This document shows positions 1 through 9,387 of a stretch of 64,000 nt of DNA, one piece after another. This DNA is from Streptomyces fuscichromogenes (lineage in GTDB: Bacteria > Actinomycetota > Actinomycetes > Streptomycetales > Streptomycetaceae). Under the pieces are notes generated by a model. The model did no database searches, was not told the DNA's origin, and saw nothing but the letters and a program-made list of their open reading frames with translations. Positions within the stretch are counted from its first letter, which is position 1; every line of letters begins with the position of its first letter. The translations under genes and the position numbers were made by a program. The stretch is from the NCBI RefSeq assembly GCF_014645815.1, contig NZ_BMML01000011.1, positions 186,001-250,000 on the forward strand, in the 5' to 3' direction.

Positions 1-330
1 CTCACGCTCAACGTGGCCATGGTGCATCACGACCGGCACGCGGCCGGCGGGCGCCGCCTCGTCTACGGCGGTCACACGATCGGGGTGGCCCTCGCGCAGG
101 CCGCGCGGGCCCTGCCCTCCGTCGTCACCGTGGCGGGCTGGCACGGTTGTGACCATCTCGGACCCGTCCACGAAGGGGACACCCTGTACAGCACCGTCGT
201 CGTGGAGCGCCTGCACCCGCTGGGGGGTCACGGCGGGCTCGCCCAACTGAGGTCGCTGGTCCGGGCCGTCGGCGCCGACGGCCCGGACCGTGAAGTCCTG
301 GACTGGCGGTACGCGGTCGTGCTCGCCTGA
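1..330 (+). CDS. MaoC-type (hotdog fold) dehydratase, C-terminal part
   Basis: The reading frame is open from the first base, so the gene begins outside the window; the ATG at 13 is internal. About 109 residues remain. The segment 'YGGHTIGVALAQAARAL' followed by a beta-rich stretch with 'EGDTLYSTVVV' is typical of the second hotdog repeat of MaoC-like enoyl-CoA hydratases/mesaconyl-CoA hydratases. The family hydrates enoyl-CoA thioesters. The catalytic Asp/His motif normally lies in the N-terminal part or other repeat and cannot be checked here. The neighbouring metallo-hydrolase is convergent (38 bp gap), so the two are not an operon. Family assignment is likely; substrate unknown. Confidence 0.65.
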   Translation, partial: LTLNVAMVHHDRHAAGGRRLVYGGHTIGVALAQAARALPSVVTVAGWHGCDHLGPVHEGDTLYSTVVVERLHPLGGHGGLAQLRSLVRAVGADGPDREVLDWRYAVVLA

Positions 331-367
331 GTCGCCTCGTCGCGGACGCCTCGTCCGAGACGAGGCG

Positions 368-1405
368 TCACGCGGCCGGTGCGAACCGCCGGATGCCGTC
401 GACGCGCTGCCAGCTGACCGCATCGTGCTGGGCCAAGACGTCCAGATGGGCGTCGATCTCCAGAACCGCGGTCATCTGGTGCACCAGGGGCAGGTCGTCG
501 AGCCGGCGCCGACGACGGGTCCACGGCAGGGCACGGGCGACCGCGTGTGCCGTGTCCGCGCCTGACGACACCTGCCGAAGGACCTCGTCGAGCCTCTCCT
601 CGTGATGCGCGACCAACTGCTCCACCCGGGTGTGGACGCTCCTCGTCACAGGCCCATGGGCGGGCAGCAGCAGTGCGTCGGGGGACTGTCGCATCAGGCG
701 CAGGGAGGCGAGATAGGACCGCAACGGGTACTTCTCCGGCGACCGCTCGAAGCCCAGGGAGGGCGTGATGTGCGGCAGCACGTGGTCGCCGGAGAACAGC
801 AGGCCGCCGACCGGGTCCCCGATCACCACGTGACCTCGGGTGTGGCCGGGTGTGGCCCGGATGTCGAGGTGGCGGTCTGTCAGGGCGATCCGCTCACCGT
901 CCCGCAGCCATCCGTCCGGAGGGCCGAACGGCATGTCGCGGTCGCTCTGTCCGACCGGGACGGCGGCCACGCGGGCGGCCAACTCGGGGGCGCCGCACTC
1001 GCGCAGCAGGACGACCTGACGGGGCCATACCCCGTCCGCCAGGTCGAAGGCCTCGATCGTGTGGCGCTCCTCCCAGCCGACCCGCACCCGGCTGCCGAGC
1101 GATTCACGCAGCGCCAGCGCCTGGGTGTAGTGGTCCCAATGGGCATGGGTCACGATGATCTGGTCGATGTCCTCCAGACGGTGCCCGAGGCTCTGCACCG
1201 CCTCGCCGAGCGCCTTCTCGGTCTCGGGCCGGGCCCAGCCCGAGTCGATCAGCACCAGCCCGCCGGCATCCTCGATCACGTACACGTTGACCGCTGTCAG
1301 CCCGTCCAGGGGCAGGCCCAGCGGAATGCGGTACACACCGCCCACCACTGGGTGGGCACCAGGTTCGGTCCAGTCGTCGGGCTGTTCGAACAGTGATAGC
1401 GCCAA
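368..1405 (-). CDS. Metallo-beta-lactamase-fold hydrolase
   Basis: A 345-residue protein with the HxHxDH zinc motif 'THAHWDHY' (about residue 85), followed by 'HTRGHVVI', 'LFSGDHVLP' and 'LLPAHGPV', which supply the other metal ligands. The fold hydrolyses thioesters, lactones or esters using one or two zinc ions. The extra C-terminal helical region after the core resembles LACTB2-like or acyl-CoA thioesterase-type members rather than true beta-lactamases; no signal peptide is seen, so it is probably cytoplasmic. It is divergent from the TetR gene at 1724, which may regulate it. Nearby acyl-CoA and aldehyde-oxidising genes suggest a thioester or lactone substrate, but this is inference. Confidence 0.85.
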   Translation of the reverse strand: MALSLFEQPDDWTEPGAHPVVGGVYRIPLGLPLDGLTAVNVYVIEDAGGLVLIDSGWARPETEKALGEAVQSLGHRLEDIDQIIVTHAHWDHYTQALALRESLGSRVRVGWEERHTIEAFDLADGVWPRQVVLLRECGAPELAARVAAVPVGQSDRDMPFGPPDGWLRDGERIALTDRHLDIRATPGHTRGHVVIGDPVGGLLFSGDHVLPHITPSLGFERSPEKYPLRSYLASLRLMRQSPDALLLPAHGPVTRSVHTRVEQLVAHHEERLDEVLRQVSSGADTAHAVARALPWTRRRRRLDDLPLVHQMTAVLEIDAHLDVLAQHDAVSWQRVDGIRRFAPAA

Positions 1406-1429
1406 GGTGTGCTCCTGCAGCGGGCCGTG

Positions 1430-1462
1430 ATGGATTTTTTATCCTATCGTAAATTAAATTCC
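1430..1462 (-). promoter_or_regulatory. AT-rich promoter region of the metallo-hydrolase gene
   Basis: A short AT-rich island in otherwise GC-rich DNA. On the minus strand it contains TAGGAT (plus-strand 1441-1446), a good match to the actinobacterial -10 hexamer, 35 bp ahead of the start codon at 1405. It lies in the divergent interval with the TetR gene at 1724. No clear -35 element was found. Confidence 0.35.
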
Positions 1463-1723
1463 GAGCATTCAGGGGCGCCCCCCAGGGGCTTCCGGGGGTG
1501 CGGTTCGTCACCGCGGTGCTGTCTCCCGGTCTGACGCGGGCTGCCGCGTCCGACCGGTCGAGGAGTCCCGAAGTCTGACACGTCACCGTGTCTTCGCCGC
1601 GCTGGACGGGCGCCCGTGCCGATCTTCTCTCGACGCCGCCCCGGACCGTCCCGTCGCCGGTGCGGGTGTCGCCGGGGCGGCCACGGAGATCACTCCGTGC
1701 GACAGCCGTACTATCCTGAACGG

Positions 1724-2302
1724 ATGTTGGAACGTCGTACCCAGGCCGAGCGTCGCAGTGATTCACAGGCCCGCCTTGTGGCGGCCGCGATCCGTCTTTT
1801 GGGCACTCGGGGCTACGCGGGCGCGTCCCTCGCGGAGATCGGCAGAGAGGCCGGACTCAGCCGCGGGCTTGTCAACCACCACTTCGGCTCCAAGGAAGCC
1901 TGCATGCGCGCCGTGGTGACGGCGATCCGTGAGAGGGCGCGGGCGCACCTGTCCAGTGACCTGCGCGGAGTGGCCGCGCTGGATGATCTCTTCGACGTCT
2001 ACTTCGGTGGCCTCGTCGACCGCGAGGATCCCAGTGCGCGGGCGTTGTATGTGCTGCTTGTCGAGGGGATCACGGCGACCCCCGGCCTGCGTGACGCCAT
2101 CGCGGAGACGAACATGGTGGTGCGGCGGCTGATCGTGGAGATGATCGGAGACGAAGCCGCTGATCCGGACGCCTCCGCGGTGGTGGTGGAAGGGATCCTG
2201 AGAGGCGTCGCGCTTCAGTGGCTGGCTGACCCCGACAATGTCGAATTGGCTGCGGCGACCGACGCGGCGAAGGCTGCGGTGCGCGGGCTGCTGGCCGCCT
2301 GA
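1724..2302 (+). CDS. TetR/AcrR family transcriptional regulator
   Basis: A 192-residue regulator starting at 'MLERRTQAERR'; an upstream in-frame ATG at 1616 would add an arginine-rich stretch unlike the family, so the later start was chosen. The N-terminal helix-turn-helix is plain: 'SLAEIGREAGLSRGLVNHHF' around residues 34-53. The remainder is the variable ligand-binding and dimerisation domain. It is divergent from the metallo-hydrolase at 368-1405. A 22-bp imperfect palindrome lies 41 bp after its stop (2343-2364) and closely resembles one in the acyl-CoA cluster near 30.95 kb, so this protein is one candidate for the factor recognising both. Ligand unknown. Confidence 0.85.
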   Translation: MLERRTQAERRSDSQARLVAAAIRLLGTRGYAGASLAEIGREAGLSRGLVNHHFGSKEACMRAVVTAIRERARAHLSSDLRGVAALDDLFDVYFGGLVDREDPSARALYVLLVEGITATPGLRDAIAETNMVVRRLIVEMIGDEAADPDASAVVVEGILRGVALQWLADPDNVELAAATDAAKAAVRGLLAA

Positions 2303-2342
2303 CCTCGTCGGCAGGGATCCGGGGCAGGAGTTTGGGCAAGAT

Positions 2343-2364
2343 ACTTGTCGAACGTTCAGCGAGT
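2343..2364 (+). promoter_or_regulatory. Imperfect 22-bp palindrome, putative TetR operator (site A)
   Basis: Half-sites ACTTGTCGAAC and (reverse complement of the right arm) ACTCGCTGAAC pair at 8 of 11 positions. The site is 16/22 identical to another palindrome at 30947-30968 in the promoter of the acyl-CoA cluster. It sits just after the TetR gene in a region without a convincing downstream gene until 3193. Confidence 0.45.
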
Positions 2365-3192
2365 TTGTTTAACTGAGGGCCCCTGCTACCAGAGGTGGTC
2401 AATGTGGACGATCTCGCACCTCCTGCCCTGACCGAGCGACGTGGCGAGCCGCTGCTCGTCGTCAGCTACAGATTGCATCCGTTAGGGCCGTCGACGGAGT
2501 CGCAGCACGCGATCGAGGCGGTCGGGGTCGGGCATGCGATCGATCCGGTGCTGCGGCACGCCGTGTAGCAGCGGCTGGCTGAAGGGTGTCGGCGGCCCTG
2601 GACCCATCACGGCCGCGTGACGGGATGGAGGCGGCGCCGCCGATGGGTGACGGATCCGCCACCCATCGACGAGTTCTGGTAGCCCACCGCTTCCACGGCC
2701 TCGGGCCGGTCGACCACCGATCGCCCGAGTCGGAGCGCTTGCGCGCCGAAGGGGTCACCGAAGCCGGCGCACACTGCACCCATCGGTTGCACGACACAGC
2801 CACCCCAAGTGCCTGACGCCGCCTATGAAGGTCCGTAGGCGTCGGCGGAGAAGCACAGGCCGCCGACGCCGAAGCGGCGCCGCTGCCCGCCTCGGCGCCG
2901 GGCAGGTTCGACTGAGGGGCTGCGATCATCACGAGCCCGGTTCCGGAGCCGTCGGCCGGACCCGTACCGCCAACAGCGCACACATCGCGCACCGTCGTAC
3001 CGAGGCCTGTGTCGCTCCGGGACCCGGACGCGGGCGGCCGCGGCCGCAGTGTGCGATCAGGCGCCCTCGTCGCCTCGTGCGGTGAGCCGGTCCGCCCTTC
3101 CTCACCTTCACAAGGCAAGCCGGGGGCACTGGCCAGGCACTGCCGGTCGACGGCGACAACATCTTTTCCCTGTGTACTTGAGGAGCACATCT
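2365..3192. other. Intergenic stretch, no recognisable gene
   Basis: About 830 bp between the TetR and aldehyde dehydrogenase genes. A short GTG-initiated frame at 2404-2568 (54 codons) follows operator-like site A but has no family resemblance. Other frames are arginine/proline-rich shadows. It may be a decayed gene or a long leader for the dehydrogenase pair. Confidence 0.4.
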
Positions 3193-4650
3193 ATGTGGAG
3201 CAAGGAATCCCTGTTCATCGGCGGTAAATGGGTGGCACCCGCGACCAGCCGGGTGATCGACGTCGCCTCGCCCTCCACGGAGGAGGTTGTCGGGCGGGTG
3301 CCGGAGGCGTCCGCCGCCGACGTGGACCGCGCCGTCCTGGCCGCGCGCGCCGCGTTCGACACGGGGCCGTGGCCGAGGATGACCCCCGCCGAACGGGCCG
3401 ACGTGCTCGTGCGCGTCGCCGACGGTCTTGCCGCGCGGGCCGACGAACTGACCCAGTTGATCACCTCGTCATCGGGTCTCCCGATCACCGTGACCCAGCT
3501 CGCGCACGTGATGATGCCCCAGTTCTACGTACGCCACTACGCGGATCTAGCCCGGACCACTCCGCTGGAGGAGTACCGGGCAGGCCTCACCGGGAAGTTG
3601 CACATCCGCCAGGCGCCGGTCGGTGTCGTGGGCGCGATCATCCCGTGGAACATCCCGCTGCTGGCGACCGCGGCCAAGCTCGGCGCAGCGTGGGCGGCCG
3701 GGTGCACGGCGGTGCTCAAGCCGTCGCCGGAGACCCCTCTGGACGCATTCGTCCTGGCGGAGATCTGCGAGGCGGCGGGGATGCCGCCGGGAGTGCTCAA
3801 TCTCGTACCGGGAGGTGCGGAGGCCGGGACCGCGCTGGTCGCACACCCCGGTGTGGACAAGATCACGTTCACTGGGAGCACCACGACCGGCCGGGCCATC
3901 GCCGAGGCCTGCGGCCGTACGCTGACCGGGTACGCCCTGGAGCTGGGTGGCAATGCCGCCGCCATCGTGCTGGACGACGCGCCGATCGGCGATGTCGCCG
4001 CAGGGCTGGTGCAGTCGGCGCTCGCCGCGAACAACGGTCAGGCCTGCATCGCCCAGAGCCGGGTGCTGGTACCGAGGTCGAGGGCGGCCGAGCTGACCGA
4101 CGCGCTGGCGGCCGCGGCGCGCGAGATCCGGGTCGGTGACCCGTTCGACCCGGCCACCATGGTCGGGCCGCTGATCACCAGCCGGCACCGCGAGCGGGTG
4201 AGCGACATGGTCGCCGCCGGGCGCGCGGAAGGCGCGACGGTGTGTGCCGGCGGTGGTGTCCCCGCGGGGCTCGAACGCGGCTGGTACTTCGAGCCGACCG
4301 TGCTCGCCGGCGTGGACAACGGCATGCGCGTGGCCCGTGAGGAGATCTTCGGCCCGGTGGTCACCGTGATCGAGGTGCGGGACGAGGACGAGGCGGTCGC
4401 GATCGCCAATGACACCGAGTACGGGCTCTCGGGGTCGGTGTGGTCGGCCGACCTGGAGCGCGCGGCGGCCGTCGGCCGGCGTATCGCGGCCGGTCAGATC
4501 TGGCTGAACGACAGCTTCACGCTCGATCCAGCGTGTCCGTTCGGCGGCTGGAAGAACTCCGGCAATGGCCGGGAGGGCGGGCCGGAGTGCCTGCACGAGT
4601 ACCTGCAAACCCAGACCACGTTCCGTCCCGCTGAAAGGCCCCAGTCATGA
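3193..4650 (+). CDS. NAD(P)-dependent aldehyde dehydrogenase
   Basis: A 485-residue enzyme of the ALDH superfamily that oxidises aldehydes to acids. The start at 'MWSKESLFIGGKWV' is preceded by AGGAG about 8 bp upstream. Visible motifs: cofactor loop 'FTGSTTTGRAI', general-base Glu in 'LELGGNAAAIV', the catalytic Cys in 'NNGQACIAQSRVLV', and 'EEIFGPVVTVIEV' near the C-terminus. Length matches the family. The next gene, an alcohol dehydrogenase, overlaps its stop by 4 bp (ATGA), so the two are translationally coupled and together would convert an alcohol to an acid via the aldehyde. The substrate is not evident; the partner looks like an aryl-alcohol-type enzyme. Confidence 0.92.
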   Translation: MWSKESLFIGGKWVAPATSRVIDVASPSTEEVVGRVPEASAADVDRAVLAARAAFDTGPWPRMTPAERADVLVRVADGLAARADELTQLITSSSGLPITVTQLAHVMMPQFYVRHYADLARTTPLEEYRAGLTGKLHIRQAPVGVVGAIIPWNIPLLATAAKLGAAWAAGCTAVLKPSPETPLDAFVLAEICEAAGMPPGVLNLVPGGAEAGTALVAHPGVDKITFTGSTTTGRAIAEACGRTLTGYALELGGNAAAIVLDDAPIGDVAAGLVQSALAANNGQACIAQSRVLVPRSRAAELTDALAAAAREIRVGDPFDPATMVGPLITSRHRERVSDMVAAGRAEGATVCAGGGVPAGLERGWYFEPTVLAGVDNGMRVAREEIFGPVVTVIEVRDEDEAVAIANDTEYGLSGSVWSADLERAAAVGRRIAAGQIWLNDSFTLDPACPFGGWKNSGNGREGGPECLHEYLQTQTTFRPAERPQS

Positions 4651-5759
4651 TCGTCACTGCCGCTGTCGTTGAGGAGAAGTCGGGTCCGTTCCAATTGCGC
4701 GAGCTGGAACTGGAGGAGCCGCGAGCTGACGAGATCGTGGTTCGGATGGTCGCCGCGGGGATCTGCCACAGCGATCTGGCCGTGCGCGATCAGTACCTTC
4801 CGATACCCCTGCCGATCGTCCTCGGACACGAGGGCGCCGGGGTTGTCGAGGCCGTCGGCTCCGGCGTGACAGCCGTGGCACCGGGCGACCGGGTGCTGCT
4901 GAACGCGCACTCCTGCGGCAACTGCGAGGCCTGCGTGGCCGGGCGGGTGTTCGCCTGCGACCGGGGCGCAGAGCTGAACTTCTCGGGCGGCCGTCCGGAC
5001 GGCAGCACCGGGCTCTCGGCGGACGGGGCACCGGTGCACGGGAAGTTCTTCGGGCAGTCCAGCTTCGCCACCCACGCGCTGGCCCATGGGCACAGCGTCA
5101 CGGTGCTTCCCACGGACCTCGATCTCGCACTGGCCCCGGCGTTCGGGTGCGGAGTGCTGACCGGTGCCGGCGCCGTGATCAGCGGGCTGCGGGCCGGGGT
5201 CGGAGACACCATCGTCGTGTTCGGTACCGGCGGCGTCGGACTCGCGGCGGTGATGGCGGCACGAGCCGTCGGCTGTACGACCGTCGTGGCCGTGGACCGG
5301 GTGGAGTCCCGTCTCGAACTCGCCCGTGAGCTGGGTGCCACCCACACCGTACTGGCCGGCGGCGAGGGCCCCGACCTGCTGGAGCGCGTCCGCGCGGTCG
5401 TGCCGGCCGGGGCGCACCACAGCGTGGAGACCACAGGCGTGCCCGAAGTGTCGCAGGCGGCTGTCTTCAGCCTGCGCAACGGCGGAATGTGCGCTCAGCT
5501 CGGCGTGCCTCCGCTGGGCACCAACGTCAGCCTCGACATGGCCATGCTGGCGCTCTCCGGCATCGGCATCCGCGGGATCACCTCCGGCGGAGTGCCGCCG
5601 AGGTTCCTGCAGCCCCGGCTGATCGAGCTCTTCCGGCAGGGGCGCTTCCCGGTGGACAAGCTGGTCACCCACTATCAGTTCGCGGACATCGAGCTGGCGG
5701 CCAAGGACTCCCAGCGCGGTACGTCGGTGAAGCCGATCCTGCTCTTCGGGGAGGCGTGA
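4647..5759 (+). CDS. Zinc-dependent alcohol dehydrogenase (aryl-alcohol type MDR)
   Basis: A 370-residue medium-chain dehydrogenase. The catalytic zinc motif 'GICHSDL' and 'GHEGAGVVEAVG' are present, and all four structural-zinc cysteines occur in 'CGNCEACVAGRVFAC' at about residues 90-104. The Rossmann fold shows 'VFGTGGVGLAAVMAAR'. The long insertion after the structural zinc and the overall length resemble NAD-dependent aryl-alcohol (benzyl alcohol, geraniol-type) dehydrogenases. The gene starts inside the stop of the aldehyde dehydrogenase (ATGA overlap), implying coupled synthesis and sequential oxidation of one alcohol. No further gene follows in the operon; IS debris begins about 290 bp downstream. 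Confidence 0.9.
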   Translation: MIVTAAVVEEKSGPFQLRELELEEPRADEIVVRMVAAGICHSDLAVRDQYLPIPLPIVLGHEGAGVVEAVGSGVTAVAPGDRVLLNAHSCGNCEACVAGRVFACDRGAELNFSGGRPDGSTGLSADGAPVHGKFFGQSSFATHALAHGHSVTVLPTDLDLALAPAFGCGVLTGAGAVISGLRAGVGDTIVVFGTGGVGLAAVMAARAVGCTTVVAVDRVESRLELARELGATHTVLAGGEGPDLLERVRAVVPAGAHHSVETTGVPEVSQAAVFSLRNGGMCAQLGVPPLGTNVSLDMAMLALSGIGIRGITSGGVPPRFLQPRLIELFRQGRFPVDKLVTHYQFADIELAAKDSQRGTSVKPILLFGEA

Positions 5760-6051
5760 CGCTGCTGCGGGCCTGGTGCGATCCGGCGCCCGCTGCGAGG
5801 TAGACGCTGTGCTTGTGGGGTGGGCGGCCGGTACTTCCGGTCGCGCACCCCTGACGCGTCCGCTGAGGGGGCGCTCGGACCGGCGTGGTCGAGGCCGTCA
5901 CAGGGTGGGGCGTCGGCGCATCCTCCGTCGTGCCGTGTTCCGCATCGGGCACTGACAGGCAGGACCGATCTGTTGCTTCCGTGCGCGTTCACCAGCTAGT
6001 AGGACTCCGTTAGGTCTTCCGGTCGGGCCTGTTCAGGAGCATGTTGGTTGG

Positions 6052-6372
6052 GTGGACGCACATGAAGCGAGCCGTGTCCGGGCGACGTTGGGGTTATACG
6101 TTGCGGATGTGTTCGCGTCGGTGCCGCGGAAGGGCCAGCGGGCCAAGGGCGACTGCTACCTGCGCGGGCTCATGCTGGACGGCCGCCGCAAGTCGATCCA
6201 GGCCATGGCGCCGCGGCTGCCGGACGGCAACGAGCAGAACCTGCAGCAGTTCGTGAACCAGTCCACCTGAGATCTGGTGCCGGTCCAACGGCGGATCTGT
6301 GAGCGGATGCTGCCCCTCATCGACCCGACGGCCTGGGTGGTCGACGATGTGTCGGTGCCCAAGGACGGACAG
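6052..6372 (+). pseudogene. IS701-family transposase, 5' fragment with in-frame stop
   Basis: Encodes an N-terminal stretch such as 'RAKGDCYLRGLMLDGRRKS' and 'NEQNLQQFVNQST', characteristic of IS701-family DDE transposases. A TGA at 6268-6270 replaces the usual Trp codon, after which the same frame continues 'DLVPVQRRICERMLPLIDP' and 'AWVVDDVSVPKDG' before homology stops abruptly at about 6372. Everything beyond is the end of the oppositely oriented phosphatase gene. It is therefore a truncated, dead element whose insertion replaced the 3' end of that gene. Confidence 0.8.
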
Positions 6373-8751
6373 ATAGATGGTCTTTCCCCTGTGGTGGTAG
6401 CGGCTGCCCCACCTCTTCGAGGGCTGCGCCACGAGGTAGAGGCCACGCCCGCCCTCGTCCTGGACCTGCGCGCGACGCAGCCGGGGCTGGGTGCTGCTGG
6501 AGTCCGAGACCTCGCAGACCAGCGTGGCGTCGTCGTGGAACAGGCGCAGGCCGACCGCGCCCCTCGCGTAGCGGATGGCGTTTGTGACCAGTTCGCTGAC
6601 GATCAGCTCGGTGGTGAAGGTGAGCTCGTCCAGCCCCCACGAGTCGAGGCGGGCGGCGACTGCGCTCCTGGCCTCGGCCACGGCCGCCGGATCATCCGGG
6701 AAGTCCCATGCGGCGATGTCGGCCGCGAGGAGCCTGCGCGTGCGGGCCAGGAGGAGCGCCATGTCGTCCCGGGGCGACGGCCGGGAGGCCCCGGCCATGA
6801 CGGTGCAGCTTGTCTCTCCCAGTGGCCTGTTCCCCCGGCACGCCTCCGCGAGAGCGTCTGTCAGCTCCCGGATGCCTTGATCGGCACCTCCGGGGCCTTG
6901 GTCCACGAGGCCGTCAGTGTAGAGAGCCAGTGTGCTGCCCGGCTTCAGCCGGACCGTGGTGATGTCGAAGGGCATGCTGCCGATGCCGAGCGGCGGCCCG
7001 GGTGATACCTGGACCGGAAGCGCGGTTCCGCCGGGCTCGATCACCAGGGGTGGCGGGTGTCCCGCACTGGCCAGCGAGCAGCCGCAGTCGATCGGGTCGT
7101 AGAGCGCGTACAGACAGGTGGCGCCGATCGTGTCCCGTTCCTCGGGGTCGGCCTCGTCCGCGAGTTGCTGCACCAGGTCGTCCAGGTGGATGAGCAGTTC
7201 CCCCGGTTCCAGTTCCAGGTCGGCGAGCGTGCGGATGGCCGTCCGCAGGCGCCCCATGGTGGCCGCCGCCGACAGCCCGTGACCGGTGACGTCACCCACG
7301 ACGAAGGCCACCCGCAACGACGGCAGCGGGATGGCGTCGAACCAGTCCCCTCCGATGTCAGCGCCACCCCCGGCCGGCACGTAGCTGCCGACCGTCTCGG
7401 CCGCAGTGGTCCTGGTGGCGGTCCTGGGCAGCAGACGCTGCTGCAGGGCGACCGCCGCACGGTGCTCGCGGGTATAGCGTCGCGCGTTGTCCACACTGAG
7501 CGCGGCCCGCGAAGCGATGTCGAACACGAGATCCGCGTCCTCCTGCTCGAACGGCTCGGGGCGTTCCGCGCGCAAGAGCGTCACGAAGCCCAGCAGCCGG
7601 CCTCGTGCGAACAGGGGAGAACCCACGACCGAGTGCCCCTTCTCCGGCACCGTCGACTGGATCAGCTCCGGGTCCCCGGCGATATCGAGGAGGTCCTGCC
7701 GGGACGTGTGCACGACCGTGATCCCGTCCATGGTGGCCATTCGTACCTCGGGCACATCGGGGAACCGTGGGACCGGACATCCCACCGTGATCACGTCAGC
7801 GGGCCAGGGGCCGACCGACGCGACCGCTACCCGGCGCAGGCCGAGCTCCGCACACGGGTCCAGGACCCTCATGGGTTCTTTGCCTTCGACTACGGCATCG
7901 GCGATGTCCACCGATGCCATGTCCCCCAGGGCCGGGACCAGTACGTCCGCCAGGGCCTGGGCGGTACGGGTGACGTCGAGCGAACCACCGATCCGTACGG
8001 AGGCCGCGTGGCTCATCTCGGTTCGACGACGAGCTCTTCGCTGCTCAGTGACGTCCGTGAACATTACTGCGACCCCGGTCGGAACCCCGCGCCCGTCCTC
8101 CACCCTGAAGGCGGACACGGAGAGGGACCGTTCCCAGTCGGTCCCGTCCGGTGCGCGCATCCTCTGCTCTTCGGCGATCACCGGGGTGCCGGTCGCGAGC
8201 ACCCCGCAGAGTAGTGCCTCTGCTTTCTCCACGTCTTCCGGGAAGAAGGCCTCCCTGAGCCGGCCGTCTTCGCCGAGGGGCCGGCCGCCGAGCATCCCTG
8301 AGGAGACGTTGGTGCGTACGACGTTCAGTTCCGTGTCGTGAATGGCGACCCCGATGTGGTCCTGCGCGAGCAGCGCGCGCAGGAACGACAGACCGTCTTC
8401 CCGCTCTGCGGCGGAGGAGACCGGCGTCACGAGCAGCAGGACCTCGGAGGAACCGTCCAGGCGCGCGGTGTCGACGGTGACCTCGACCGTCTGCCCGGAG
8501 CGGTGCCGTAGCGCGGACCGCCCGCGCGGCCCGCGGGCGGAGTCACTCGGCGGTTCCGTACGACTCCACTGCGTCGGGTCGACGAACAGCGTCGAAACCG
8601 GCTGCCCGCAGATTTCCTCCGCGCGCCGCCCGAGCAGTCGCACGGCGCCGCGAGACCACCTCCGCACGATTCCCGCGCCGTCGAGCAGGATGATTGCCAG
8701 GTCTTCACCGGGTGGCGGTTCACCGTCGCCCGGGTCGCTCAGGGCTGCCAT
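6094..8751 (-). CDS. PAS-GAF-PP2C(SpoIIE)-HATPase multidomain phosphatase with foreign C-terminus
   Basis: An 885-residue signalling protein. Two N-terminal PAS-like domains (about residues 15-230) precede a GAF domain (about 250-410), a SpoIIE/PP2C phosphatase domain with 'DIGGDWFDAIPL', 'VGDVTGHGLSAAATM', 'LALYTDGLVDQG' and 'DDMALLLAR' (about 450-660), and an anti-sigma-type HATPase domain with 'ELIVSELVTNAIRYA' and 'DEGGRGLYLVAQ' (about 690-790). Such proteins control partner-switching sigma-factor pathways in response to a small-molecule or redox signal. Native homology ends near 'GKTI' (about residue 792); the last 90 or so residues are read antisense through the IS701 fragment at 6052-6372. 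Only a few native residues seem lost, so activity may persist. Confidence 0.85.
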   Translation of the reverse strand: MAALSDPGDGEPPPGEDLAIILLDGAGIVRRWSRGAVRLLGRRAEEICGQPVSTLFVDPTQWSRTEPPSDSARGPRGRSALRHRSGQTVEVTVDTARLDGSSEVLLLVTPVSSAAEREDGLSFLRALLAQDHIGVAIHDTELNVVRTNVSSGMLGGRPLGEDGRLREAFFPEDVEKAEALLCGVLATGTPVIAEEQRMRAPDGTDWERSLSVSAFRVEDGRGVPTGVAVMFTDVTEQRRARRRTEMSHAASVRIGGSLDVTRTAQALADVLVPALGDMASVDIADAVVEGKEPMRVLDPCAELGLRRVAVASVGPWPADVITVGCPVPRFPDVPEVRMATMDGITVVHTSRQDLLDIAGDPELIQSTVPEKGHSVVGSPLFARGRLLGFVTLLRAERPEPFEQEDADLVFDIASRAALSVDNARRYTREHRAAVALQQRLLPRTATRTTAAETVGSYVPAGGGADIGGDWFDAIPLPSLRVAFVVGDVTGHGLSAAATMGRLRTAIRTLADLELEPGELLIHLDDLVQQLADEADPEERDTIGATCLYALYDPIDCGCSLASAGHPPPLVIEPGGTALPVQVSPGPPLGIGSMPFDITTVRLKPGSTLALYTDGLVDQGPGGADQGIRELTDALAEACRGNRPLGETSCTVMAGASRPSPRDDMALLLARTRRLLAADIAAWDFPDDPAAVAEARSAVAARLDSWGLDELTFTTELIVSELVTNAIRYARGAVGLRLFHDDATLVCEVSDSSSTQPRLRRAQVQDEGGRGLYLVAQPSKRWGSRYHHRGKTIYLSVLGHRHIVDHPGRRVDEGQHPLTDPPLDRHQISGGLVHELLQVLLVAVRQPRRHGLDRLAAAVQHEPAQVAVALGPLALPRHRREHIRNV

Positions 8752-9067
8752 GTGACGCCTTAAAGGTCATGAATTGCGTAGCATCCGCTCTTGTCCATTA
8801 TGGGCACCAGCTGCTCTCCGGCGAGCCCATGCAGTCGCCTCCGGCAGTGACACGACCCAACGCCTCAGAGTCTTCGATCCAGCCTGAGGATCGTTCAACA
8901 GCGGCGCAACCGGACTGCCGCCGGACCCCGGAGGGAAGTTCACCTAAGCGCGGAGGGCCGGGTACGGACCGCGTCACCATGTAGACCATCCGAACGTTCG
9001 GTAGGACACAGGTGAGACTCGGCCTGAGGTTCCCCACCTAATGTGGAGACCGCGCCCGGCGGGGGGC
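8752..9067. other. Intergenic region upstream of the phosphatase
   Basis: About 320 bp with no recognisable gene; it should hold the promoter of the minus-strand phosphatase gene. No convincing hexamers or repeats were identified by eye. Confidence 0.3.
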
Positions 9068-9220
9068 ATGGCATCCAAGCGCATCCACGACGCTGAGTTC
9101 CGCGAGGGGGCGCGGTACGAATCGGAGACCAGGAAGTCGATCCTGGTAGTGGCTGAGAACCTGGGAATCCATCCCGGGACGCTGGACAGCCGGGTGTCGC
9201 GGGTACGGCGCAACGGGTAG
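9068..9220 (+). pseudogene. IS3-family OrfA (HTH) fragment
   Basis: A 50-codon frame beginning 'MASKRIHDAEFREGARY' and containing 'SILVVAENLGIHPGTLDSRV' matches the N-terminal helix-turn-helix of IS3-family OrfA proteins, which are about twice this length. The frame ends early after 'RVRRNG', and no OrfB is nearby, so it is an isolated relic. Confidence 0.65.
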
Positions 9221-9387
9221 CCGTCGTCGAACCGGCCGGTGGCCGTCCGCGGGAGCTTGCGGCGGTTCACCGGAAGTCGGCAGAAGGTCGACATCGCACC
9301 TGCCCGATGACGCACGCCATGGTCATCCGCCGCCGACCAGTGCGAGTATCCGAGTCGTCACTCACACCAGACCCATGACCCGCGGCT

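Noticed and set aside
2404..2568. 54-codon GTG ORF after palindromic site A
   Set aside because: No ribosome-binding site or family resemblance; treated as intergenic.
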